In this document: positions 1 to 6,529 of the stretch, piece by piece | How positions within the stretch are numbered: the stretch's first letter is position 1 | Layout: every line of letters begins with the position of its first letter | Assembly: GCF_023272795.1 (NCBI RefSeq) | Contig: NZ_CP096829.1 | Location: 744,001 to 808,000 of the forward strand | DNA: 64,000 nucleotides | DNA from: Flavobacterium humidisoli | Lineage (GTDB): Bacteria; Bacteroidota; Bacteroidia; Flavobacteriales; Flavobacteriaceae | Reading direction: 5' to 3' | Program-made: the position numbers and the translations under genes | The notes under the pieces: model-generated | Database searches by the model: none | What the model saw: only the letters and a program-made list of their open reading frames with translations | Told to the model about the DNA's origin: nothing

Positions 1-364
1 GCCACAAAAACCACCTGCCAAAAACAATTTTATAAAATAGTTTTGCATCCTGTTCTGGAAATAACAAAATCTGAAATTTCCTAACGATACTTTTTGGTTG
101 CCTACCAATCATATATTTTATGTCTAGAAAACCTTTTTGTAGAATAGCCTCAATTTGCTTAATATCCAATTGTTCTAAAACATTTTTTTCTATATTATGT
201 TCCTTTTTAGACGCATCGATTTTATTCTCTATGTTTTTAACTGCAGTAATAAGAGCCTCAATATGCTGGTTATTTGTTTTCTGTTCCAGTGTAAATTCCT
301 CCAGTACTAATTGTAATGTCTCCCTTTCTATATGACCTTTGTCTTTAATTGAATTTGTTTCCAT
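1..364 (-). CDS. Mobilization-region protein, partial (C-terminus outside window)
   Basis: An open frame starts with ATG at 364, 18 nt after the relaxase stop, and runs off the left edge after about 121 codons without a stop. The visible part begins METNSIKDKGHIERETLQ and is rich in charged residues and heptad-like leucines and isoleucines up to about residue 75, suggesting a coiled coil. It then becomes more hydrophobic (KFQILLFP, FYKIVFG). I do not recognise the family. In Bacteroidota mobilizable elements the gene after the relaxase often encodes an accessory transfer or membrane protein, and a C-terminal membrane segment here would fit that. Reading frame and position are clear; function is unknown. 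Confidence 0.6.
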   Translation of the reverse strand, partial: METNSIKDKGHIERETLQLVLEEFTLEQKTNNQHIEALITAVKNIENKIDASKKEHNIEKNVLEQLDIKQIEAILQKGFLDIKYMIGRQPKSIVRKFQILLFPEQDAKLFYKIVFGRWFLW

Positions 365-382
365 ATTTTTTATTTTTTAACA

Positions 383-1399
383 TCATCTCCTTAATGCTGG
401 TTTCTTCTTTTTCTTTTGAGAAATTTTCTGTAATTCAGGATCGATATAATCCGGATCATATTCAGAATTCATTAACTGTCCTATAACTCCTAAAACCTCT
501 TTAACAACTGTTTCTCTTGGTCTATCTAAACTATAGCCTTGCTTTTCTTTGTTTTGCTTTTCAGTAAAAGAATTAGGTATTGACTGACAATCTCTATCAT
601 AATTTTTTTCTTCACCTGCATTTTTCATGGCATACTGTTGTTTCTGATTTAATATCTTTTCAATTTTCATCAATGAAAAACCAACTTCGCTTCCTTTTAT
701 TTTTACTTTTTTATCATCTATAAAACAAATCCCCCTGCCCTTAAGAACTTTATAACCCAACTCCCGCATATGTCTTTCAAATGCTAAATAGGAACTGGTA
801 TACTTTAATGTCTGTTGGATATCTTCTTTAAGCTTTTCTTTTCTACTATCATGGCGAGGCAACAACCTTTCTTTAGGAGAAAGGAATGCTCTTGGACTTA
901 ATACTTTTTGAAGACCGTATTTCTTTTCAAGCCGTCGACAAAGTTCAGCCATGCGTTTGTAGCTATTGCTATCATTGGCAACCCTCCCATTAAAACCTAC
1001 TCGATTGGCTGCTATATGAATATGCTGCTCTTTGGTATCCTTATGCAGTACGCAGATGTATTGATTGTCTGCTATACCAAACTCCTTGGCACATTTTCTT
1101 CCAACTTCTCTCAATTGTTCTCTGGTCAATTTATCTTCCGGAGCTAAACGTAAGGTCAGATGCAGCATTGGTTTTTCAACACGCCTGCTTAATCTCCTGA
1201 CATCTTTAAACTGCTCTGTAAGCTCATATTTGTTACCGAAGCACTTATTATATTCTAATACTTCTGCTCGGCCTTTATGCTGCAGAAGGTCTTGCATTGC
1301 AAGTGCAAGTTTTTTCTCCTCAGACAATTCTCTTTTGTCTTCCAAACAGTAGCTGATACAATGATAAAAAGAGCTGCCTATGCTTACACGACCTATCAT
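383..1399 (-). CDS. Relaxase/mobilization nuclease, MobP-like family
   Basis: Nicks one strand at oriT and pilots the DNA in conjugative mobilization. The N-terminal domain shows the relaxase metal-binding motif around residues 119-134 (HKDTKEQHIHIAANRV), giving H119, H126 and H128. Y12 and Y17 near the N-terminus are candidates for the nicking tyrosine. The C-terminal third is basic and low in hydrophobic clusters, as in Bacteroides-type MobA proteins. Length (338 aa) is usual for the family. The start overlaps the last codons of the mobC-like gene by 4 bp (ATGA type), indicating translational coupling. The candidate oriT hairpin lies just upstream of mobC. The family call is firm; the exact MOB subtype is inferred. 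Confidence 0.9.
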   Translation of the reverse strand: MIGRVSIGSSFYHCISYCLEDKRELSEEKKLALAMQDLLQHKGRAEVLEYNKCFGNKYELTEQFKDVRRLSRRVEKPMLHLTLRLAPEDKLTREQLREVGRKCAKEFGIADNQYICVLHKDTKEQHIHIAANRVGFNGRVANDSNSYKRMAELCRRLEKKYGLQKVLSPRAFLSPKERLLPRHDSRKEKLKEDIQQTLKYTSSYLAFERHMRELGYKVLKGRGICFIDDKKVKIKGSEVGFSLMKIEKILNQKQQYAMKNAGEEKNYDRDCQSIPNSFTEKQNKEKQGYSLDRPRETVVKEVLGVIGQLMNSEYDPDYIDPELQKISQKKKKKPALRR

Positions 1400-1776
1400 G
1401 ACAAAATTTTTTTAATTTGGATAGCAAGATCTTTAACCTTCTCCGACTGTACTTTTAATTCCGCTCTTTCAAGCGGACTTAATTCATCATTACTATTTCT
1501 CTTTTTAGCTATCTGGTTTAGGTTGGCTGCCATGTGGTTGAGCACTCCGGTAAAGCTTAGAATTTCTTTTGGAAGAGCTTTATTTGTGCAATCAATCTTT
1601 GCCTTGAGTCCAATTTCACGAAGGTATTCGGAAACGGTAAGATTTACTTTTTTAGCTTTAGATTCAATTATTTTACGCTCGTAGAGTGTACATTTAATTG
1701 CCATAAGCTGGTCTCTTTTTACCGCCTTTTTCGGCCTACCTCCTCTATTTTTTTTAGTTTCATTCTGTTCTTCCAT
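1396..1776 (-). CDS. MobC-like relaxosome accessory protein
   Basis: 126 aa, basic, with an RGGRPKK stretch near residues 11-17 resembling an AT-hook-like N-terminus. It is followed by a ribbon-helix-helix-like segment (about residues 25-58, with VSEYLREIGLKAK). The C-terminal helical part (NHMAANLNQIAKK near residue 80) is typical of MobC proteins that bind oriT and help the relaxase open the nic region. It overlaps the relaxase start by 4 bp, and the hairpin at 1853-1886 lies about 77 bp upstream. The role is inferred from family resemblance and position. Confidence 0.85.
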   Translation of the reverse strand: MEEQNETKKNRGGRPKKAVKRDQLMAIKCTLYERKIIESKAKKVNLTVSEYLREIGLKAKIDCTNKALPKEILSFTGVLNHMAANLNQIAKKRNSNDELSPLERAELKVQSEKVKDLAIQIKKILS

Positions 1777-1852
1777 CGTCTCTTATCATTTATTTTTTGA
1801 ATGTGGCAACATGAAAAAAAACTCTCTCAACGAATGCGATAGCATGAGGGGA

Positions 1853-1886
1853 GCCAGCGTTTTGGTTTTACCAAAACATAGCTGGC
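1853..1886. other. Candidate oriT hairpin of the mobilizable element
   Basis: A strong inverted repeat: GCCAGC pairs with GCTGGC (outer, 1853-1858 with 1881-1886) and GTTTTGGT pairs with ACCAAAAC (inner, 1859-1866 with 1870-1877), with a 3-nt loop and a 3-nt ATA bulge. It lies between the primase stop and the mobC start, where oriT sits in related Bacteroidota elements. There is no poly-T on either strand, so it is not a simple terminator. A nic site cannot be assigned by eye; the CACCGGGACG stretch just to the right is a possible place. Confidence 0.6.
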
Positions 1887-1899
1887 TACCACCGGGACG

Positions 1900-2832
1900 T
1901 CATATAGATCGCCTAAAACTATGACCTCGTTTAACTTGCTGTTCCTGGTTTAACCATTCGTTTAAATCTTTCTTTGGTCGGTATAAAAAACTTTGGTCAG
2001 TATATTTTGCAGAATCTCTTTGCAGGCATTCGTTAGTAAATTTTATACCTCCCGTATCTCTGTCTAAATAAAGATCGACTCTCTCGTGTTTTTCCATTAA
2101 ATGTAGTGACTTGTTAAAAAAGGATAGTGAATTAAGTACCAAAAAATTTGTTTGCACGTTAACCGATTTTTCATTCATCATTTTATAAGAGAGGTAGTCA
2201 AAAAAGCCTTCAAAAACGACTAGTGCTTTTGTTTGGCAATCTATAAAAGTGATATCTTTTGGTGAACTGCTGCCTTTAAAATTTTCACTACGTAATTCAT
2301 ATCCTCCTGAAATATTCTGAAATCCAATAGCAGTATGCTTTCGATTATTTAACCAAAAATCAACCTCTTTACAATGTTGTCTTGCGATCTCTTGCGAAAT
2401 GCTTCGGTTGTGTAAATAAGCCATCAGGAATTTATTTTCTAATGTGCGAACATCAACAATAACAATTTTATCAAGGAGATTATCTTTCTTCTCATTTGCA
2501 ATTCTTTGATTTGAAGACTGTCGATTCTCATTCTTAAGTGATAAACTTGTCCCAGAGAAAGTACTACTGCCATTTAAAAGCCGTAAAAATTCAGAAACTG
2601 TACATCTAAAATATTCGATCCCAAAATCAACTACATTTCCTCCCTTCCCTAATCCATGGTCATACCATAAATTTAATTTTTGATTCACTTTAAAAGAGGG
2701 TGTCTTTTCATTTCGGAGTGGCGATAGATACCAATAATCCTGATTTTTTATTTGTGATGGCTCATGTCCCAATGTTTCAAGATAATTGACTAAATCAATT
2801 TGATTTGCAATTTTACAATTGAACTTTTCCAT
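1900..2832 (-). CDS. Toprim-domain primase-like protein of the mobile element
   Basis: 310 aa. The N-terminal region (about residues 10-75) has the layout of a CHC2 primase zinc finger domain (YLSPLRNEKTPSFKV, then WYDHGLGKGGNVVDF). However, the metal ligands normally seen as CPFH are replaced by LSPL, so zinc binding is probably lost. A toprim domain follows: VVFEGFFDYLSY (about residue 208) with the acidic DLYLDRDTGG motif (about 257-266). These proteins prime lagging-strand or transfer-replication synthesis of mobile elements. It sits between the candidate oriT and the iteron-like array and next to an SF3-like helicase gene, consistent with element replication. Confidence 0.85.
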   Translation of the reverse strand: MEKFNCKIANQIDLVNYLETLGHEPSQIKNQDYWYLSPLRNEKTPSFKVNQKLNLWYDHGLGKGGNVVDFGIEYFRCTVSEFLRLLNGSSTFSGTSLSLKNENRQSSNQRIANEKKDNLLDKIVIVDVRTLENKFLMAYLHNRSISQEIARQHCKEVDFWLNNRKHTAIGFQNISGGYELRSENFKGSSSPKDITFIDCQTKALVVFEGFFDYLSYKMMNEKSVNVQTNFLVLNSLSFFNKSLHLMEKHERVDLYLDRDTGGIKFTNECLQRDSAKYTDQSFLYRPKKDLNEWLNQEQQVKRGHSFRRSI

Positions 2833-2924
2833 AATTTTTTTTTTTAAGTAAATCTTCTATTTGATTTGCAAAATTCTGTTCATTTGCTATTGAAAAAAAA
2901 GAATTTTTATTTTGCTTTTTCATG

Positions 2925-3125
2925 AAACTTTGATGCAAATACTGTCTAATGCATTGATTATAGTAAGATTACTCTGAATCAATGGATGCATCATTGCATC
3001 ACTTTATTTTTCCCCTGCATCAGTTTTGCATCAAAAAGAGTCTTTATTAGCTTGATGCAAGGTTTGATGCAGATATATTTGACTCAATTACAACACTTTA
3101 TCTTAGTCTTGCATCAAAGCATCAA
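2925..3125. repeat. Iteron-like array of TGATGCA/TGCATCA
   Basis: Eight exact copies of the heptamer TGATGCA or its complement start at 2931, 2987, 2995, 3016, 3027, 3053, 3065 and 3110, with a degenerate copy at 3118. Both orientations occur and many copies extend to TTTGATGCAAA-like 10-11-mers. The array fills the space between the helicase gene stop and the primase start, and its left copies run into the helicase gene's last codons. Dense iterons beside primase and helicase genes are typical of replication origins and their control regions. Function as an origin for the excised circle is inference. Confidence 0.7.
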
Positions 3126-4344
3126 ATATTTTATAAAACAAAATCTTTTTGATGGTATAGAAACGTCCTCTTCGATCTACTTTTACATATTCACCATGCG
3201 ACAATAATTCAATTCCACAATAAGACTTCGTATTATCTTCGGGTGTAAAACCCCATCGTTTCAGAATATTTCTTATTTCATTAGCAGAAATATCCATTCT
3301 GTTATTTTGCTTTCTCAGTAGAATAAAAAGATCATTAGGAGCTAATTTCAACTCATCCTCTTCCATTTTCTCAAAACATTCATGAATCAATTCAAGCATC
3401 AGAATTTCTTCTTTATTTCGATTTACAAGTTTTAACAAAGAGGCAGTCATAATCTGTTCCGGTTTAAACCACATTCTCGTTTTTTGTTGAGAAAAATAAT
3501 TTCTCATTTGGAGGTACTTTAAGAAATACGGAATTTCTTTGTTCAGTTTTTTAAGAAAGAATACATCCTCTGTATTTATAGTGCGAATTTTACGAATCCA
3601 AAAACGGATTTCTTCTTCGTCTATTTGGATAAAATTATCTTCATTATTAGAACAAAGAATAAATTTCGCAAAGAATTCGATTTCTTGTCGATCCTTGCCT
3701 TTTGCTTCCATTTTATCTTTGTCAGTTGTAGAAAGATACTTTAATCTTTCTGTAATCTCCTTTCTATCAAAAAAGACTTCATCAATAGCCACAAGAAGCA
3801 TACTCGCCCAATCAGAATTAAACTGCGAGCCAAATGAATCTCCTTTTATGTAAGTCATATTCATTCCAAAAATTGCTTTCAGCCACTTTATGAAGGAGCT
3901 TTTTCCTGTCGATCGTTCTTTGCTTACTAAGCAAAGAATCGGTAATGTTTGCGTAGGTTTTTCATATAAAAGTTTTATGTAGTCTAAGCCTAATTGCGCT
4001 TGATCGCCAAAAATATGTTGAATAAATTGCAATGAATTAGGAATCAATTTTTCTAGTTCATCTATCGGAAAATCCTTGACGATGGGTTGGTTAGGTAGTT
4101 CATGATAGGTATTATAGAAATCATCTACAATTTGCTCGTAACCAAAATGATTAGGAATACAGCAAAATCCATCTAATTTAAGTATGCTATTCAAAAATGA
4201 TTTTCCATGATCTGAAATGATTGTTTCACGATTCCACCGAACCATTACTTTTACTTTATCGCCAGATATTAAAGGTTTATCAATAATTTTGAAATAGGAA
4301 GTTCCTACTCTGATATAAGGAATATCTAAGTCCATAAGATTCAA
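3103..4344 (-). CDS. SF3-like helicase/primase-associated ATPase (DUF5906/VirE-like)
   Basis: 413 aa. It has a Walker A at residues 141-150 (SKERSTGKSS), Walker B at 183-189 (LLVAIDE) and a motif-C/sensor Asn (CSNNED, about 231-236), the layout of plasmid and phage SF3 helicases. The N-terminal 110 residues have no clear motif. It probably unwinds the origin during replication of the excised element. Its final codons are made of iteron sequence (the MQD end). It is transcribed toward the toprim gene with the iteron array between them. Confidence 0.8.
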   Translation of the reverse strand: MNLMDLDIPYIRVGTSYFKIIDKPLISGDKVKVMVRWNRETIISDHGKSFLNSILKLDGFCCIPNHFGYEQIVDDFYNTYHELPNQPIVKDFPIDELEKLIPNSLQFIQHIFGDQAQLGLDYIKLLYEKPTQTLPILCLVSKERSTGKSSFIKWLKAIFGMNMTYIKGDSFGSQFNSDWASMLLVAIDEVFFDRKEITERLKYLSTTDKDKMEAKGKDRQEIEFFAKFILCSNNEDNFIQIDEEEIRFWIRKIRTINTEDVFFLKKLNKEIPYFLKYLQMRNYFSQQKTRMWFKPEQIMTASLLKLVNRNKEEILMLELIHECFEKMEEDELKLAPNDLFILLRKQNNRMDISANEIRNILKRWGFTPEDNTKSYCGIELLSHGEYVKVDRRGRFYTIKKILFYKIFDALMQD

Positions 4345-4428
4345 ATTATAATCCTTACAATTTTGTCATAAGAATTTGATTAAAAAATAAAAGATTTTTA
4401 TGCGCTAATTTTACGGAAGTTGAACGCT

Positions 4429-4764
4429 TTATTTTTTCCAAAAAGTAGCATTTGTGTTCTCAAGATCTTCAGTAGTGCTAATGATCTCTCCGTTTAAATA
4501 ATCAAGAAGATCTGCTTTTCTAAAATAGATTTTCTTTTGACCTTTTTTCTTGGAATATCTAATCTTTCGTTGGTGGGTAAGCTGATAAATGTATTTGACC
4601 TCTATAGATAAAAACTCGGCAGCTTCTTCAGAGGAATAAACATCTTTACTATTTAAAGATAGTTTCATTAATGCCTTTTTAATAAAGGCATCTTGTTTCT
4701 TTGCTAGTTCCATTACGATCAATTCCAATCGATCAATTTTGGAAGTAAAATTACTTGCATCCAT
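4429..4764 (-). CDS. Helix-turn-helix (Xis/MerR-like) DNA-binding protein
   Basis: With the ATG at 4764 the protein is 111 aa, beginning MDASNFTSKIDRLELIVMELAKKQ. An ATG further upstream (4833) would add 23 residues of poor character, so I prefer 4764. An N-terminal coiled segment is followed by a winged-helix DNA-binding domain (SSEEAAEFLSIEVKYIYQLT, then IRYSKKKGQKKIYFRKADLLDYL) of the excisionase/HTH_17 type. Such genes regulate excision or replication genes in Bacteroidota elements. It lies about 84 bp upstream of the helicase gene on the same strand. Confidence 0.85.
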   Translation of the reverse strand: MDASNFTSKIDRLELIVMELAKKQDAFIKKALMKLSLNSKDVYSSEEAAEFLSIEVKYIYQLTHQRKIRYSKKKGQKKIYFRKADLLDYLNGEIISTTEDLENTNATFWKK

Positions 4765-4942
4765 GTATCTAATTTTTAAATTATGAAACAAGTTTACGGA
4801 GGTTTGGTTATGTAAAAAATCGTGTAAAAACAATTTACATATTTAAAATAACTAATAATAATAAATTCTCAAACGGAACAAATCACTTTAGCTTATTATA
4901 TCTTTAAAAAATATATTTGAGTAATCAAATTTTACATAGCGA

Positions 4943-5776
4943 TCAAGGCAATTTTTCAAAAAATCTTGTAAAATCGTTAATGTGTAAAATTTTATCTCCC
5001 TCATTTATTGCAATATAATTATTTAAGAAATCAATGATTTTGGTATTTGTTTTATCTTTAATCTGAGAATTCCAATTTTTTTGAATATTGAAAAGTGATG
5101 TCAATATTTCAATTATGTTCTGTTTAGAATTTCTTTTATTATCTGTTTTTATTAGAATAGATTTCTCTTTTATACCAATCCCATTGCATAACTTATAAAG
5201 ATTTTCAATTGAAGAGTCATCCCTAAAAACTTTAACGTGCTTCTCTATTATCACATCAAACTCTCTTCGATGAATCTGTCTAATAATATCTCCATACGTT
5301 AGATTTACTGCATCTTTAAAATTCACACCATTGAGGCTAATTGCAGAAACGATTTTATTTTTTTCAAAAACAACTTCTCTTTGTTTAAATATTTCTGTAG
5401 GGTTCTGAAAACAATCTTTTAATATTTCAAAAATACTTCTTGGAGTTTTTATCTCAAACATATAAAGTAATGCAGATTGACTAAAAAGAAGCAAAAAGAG
5501 AACCAATATAACCCTATAAGTTTGTTCTGCAATTACAGATTCTTTTCCTAGAAATATTCCTATAAAAAATGATACAGCACAAATCAATGATAAAATTACC
5601 AGCCTACTCCTATTAGTTCCAGCGTAGTAACAAAATTCTTCTTCAGAGTATAAATTTACCAGCAGAGGTTTAACAATGAAAAATAATCTGCAAAGCAGAT
5701 AAATAGGAACGATAATTTTTGCAAAAATTATGATAAATGACAAGATGTAGATATAAATGGTCATATTATAAATCAT
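4943..5776 (-). CDS. Membrane protein of unknown function (mobile-element cargo)
   Basis: 277 aa. Three hydrophobic segments can be seen at about residues 8-36, 58-76 and 87-107, followed by a soluble, charged domain of about 170 residues with no motif I recognise. The start could be M1 or M5; the two are only 12 nt apart. It is the gene nearest the tRNA-proximal end of the element and is AT-rich with many isoleucines and lysines, a common composition for recently acquired cargo. A fused or cytoplasmic sensor/effector role is possible, but nothing in the sequence proves it. Confidence 0.7.
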   Translation of the reverse strand: MIYNMTIYIYILSFIIIFAKIIVPIYLLCRLFFIVKPLLVNLYSEEEFCYYAGTNRSRLVILSLICAVSFFIGIFLGKESVIAEQTYRVILVLFLLLFSQSALLYMFEIKTPRSIFEILKDCFQNPTEIFKQREVVFEKNKIVSAISLNGVNFKDAVNLTYGDIIRQIHRREFDVIIEKHVKVFRDDSSIENLYKLCNGIGIKEKSILIKTDNKRNSKQNIIEILTSLFNIQKNWNSQIKDKTNTKIIDFLNNYIAINEGDKILHINDFTRFFEKLP

Positions 5777-5852
5777 TAACTTATATAAAAGTAAACAAAA
5801 CTAATTGATTATAAAACAACTAATGTTCGTCAAATGCTCGTCAGAAGAAAAC

Positions 5853-5880
5853 AAAAAAACCTTTACATTTCTGTAAAGGC
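5853..5880 (-). terminator. Intrinsic terminator after the tRNA
   Basis: On the minus strand an 8-bp stem (CCTTTACA paired with TGTAAAGG, 4-nt loop) is followed by a run of seven U. It lies 14 nt beyond the tRNA 3' end. Confidence 0.85.
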
Positions 5881-5893
5881 TTGATTTTGCTAG

Positions 5894-5967
5894 TGGTCCC
5901 ACCTGGGCTCGAACCAGGGACCACCTGATTATGAGTCAGGTGCTCTAACCAGCTGAGCTATAGGACC
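5894..5967 (-). tRNA. tRNA with CAT anticodon, probably tRNA-Ile2 (lysidine type)
   Basis: A full 74-nt cloverleaf on the minus strand. Acceptor GGTCCTA pairs with TGGGACC (discriminator A), D-arm GCTC/GAGC, anticodon stem CCTGA/TCAGG with loop CTCATAA, T-arm CCTGG/CCAGG with loop TTCGAGC. No CCA is encoded. Anticodon CAT can mean Met or Ile2. The acceptor pairs C4-G69 and C5-G68 match the TilS recognition pairs of bacterial tRNA-Ile2 rather than elongator Met, so Ile2 is preferred. It lies beside a mobile element whose genes begin past its 3' end. Confidence 0.9.
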
Positions 5968-5980
5968 GGTTTAGAGGATG

Positions 5981-6012
5981 CAATATTACTACTATTTTTC
6001 ATTCACTCCAAA
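5981..6012 (-). promoter_or_regulatory. Promoter for the tRNA gene
   Basis: On the minus strand TTTG (6009-6012) is followed after 20 nt by TAATATTG (5981-5988), close to the Bacteroidota TTTG / TAnnTTTG pattern. The -7 box ends 13 nt before the tRNA 5' end. Confidence 0.55.
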
Positions 6013-6114
6013 TATTTTAAGACATCATTTTAATTTAATTTTTAAATCTTTCTTCGAATCTCAAAAACGAAATTGATTTTCAACATCTTATTCAAAAATT
6101 AAAATGACATTTTT

Positions 6115-6519
6115 TTATTTAATTTCTTGGCAAAGCTCCACCAAAACGCCATTTGTGTTCTTCGGATGCAGAAAAACGACCAATTTATTGTCTGCTCCTT
6201 TCTTCGGAACTTCATTGATCAAAACAAAACCTTCGTTTTTTAAACGTGTAATTTCAGCTTCGATATCATCAACATCAAAAGCGATATGATGAATTCCTTC
6301 TCCTTTTTTCTCCAAAAATTTAGCAATAGGACTTTCGGGATTTGTTGCTACCAAAAGCTCTATTTTACTATTTCCTGTCTGAAAAAAGGATGTTAAGACT
6401 CCTTCGCTTTCTACAGCTTCCATTTTATAAGACGGAACACCAAGCATTTTTTCAAACAAAACATTCGCATCGTCCATATTTTTTACCGCAATTCCAATAT
6501 GTTCTATTTTATTTACCAT
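6115..6519 (-). CDS. mce: Methylmalonyl-CoA epimerase
   Basis: Interconverts (2R)- and (2S)-methylmalonyl-CoA, linking propionyl-CoA to succinyl-CoA. At 134 aa it has the usual family length. The glyoxalase/VOC fold is clear: KIEHIGIAVKNMDDA at the start, a GEGIHHIAFDVDDI segment around residue 75 and a final GVLVELCQ strand. The metal-binding H7, the second HH region and E near residue 129 match the family. It is the last gene of a three-gene minus-strand run, 10 nt after the TPR gene; the neighbours give no metabolic hint. Confidence 0.92.
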   Translation of the reverse strand: MVNKIEHIGIAVKNMDDANVLFEKMLGVPSYKMEAVESEGVLTSFFQTGNSKIELLVATNPESPIAKFLEKKGEGIHHIAFDVDDIEAEITRLKNEGFVLINEVPKKGADNKLVVFLHPKNTNGVLVELCQEIK

Positions 6520-6529
6520 CTTTTCGAAA

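Larger units (their letters stand above)
1..5850. mobile_element. Integrative mobilizable element (right part; left end outside window)
   Basis: All genes from the left edge to about 5776 run on the minus strand and form a mobilization/replication module: relaxase, MobC-like protein, toprim primase, SF3-like helicase, Xis-like HTH, plus a membrane cargo gene. The block abuts the 3' end of a tRNA gene, a classic attachment point for tyrosine-recombinase elements. No integrase or second tRNA fragment is visible, so the other boundary lies to the left of the window. The right boundary is inferred only from the change to ordinary metabolic genes beyond the tRNA. No conjugation (tra) genes are visible, so transfer would rely on a helper. 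Confidence 0.75.

Noticed and set aside
120..335. Plus-strand frame at the left edge
   Set aside because: It lies antisense to a clear minus-strand coding frame (1-364) that continues the mob gene order.
1065..1684. Plus-strand frames across the relaxase and mobC genes
   Set aside because: They are antisense to two genes with clear motifs.
2986..3207. Plus-strand frame of 73 codons in the iteron array
   Set aside because: Its codons come from the repeats and from the antisense of the helicase gene; no sensible protein.
5894..5967. Plain elongator tRNA-Met
   Set aside because: Not fully excluded, but the C4-G69/C5-G68 pairs fit tRNA-Ile2 better than elongator Met.
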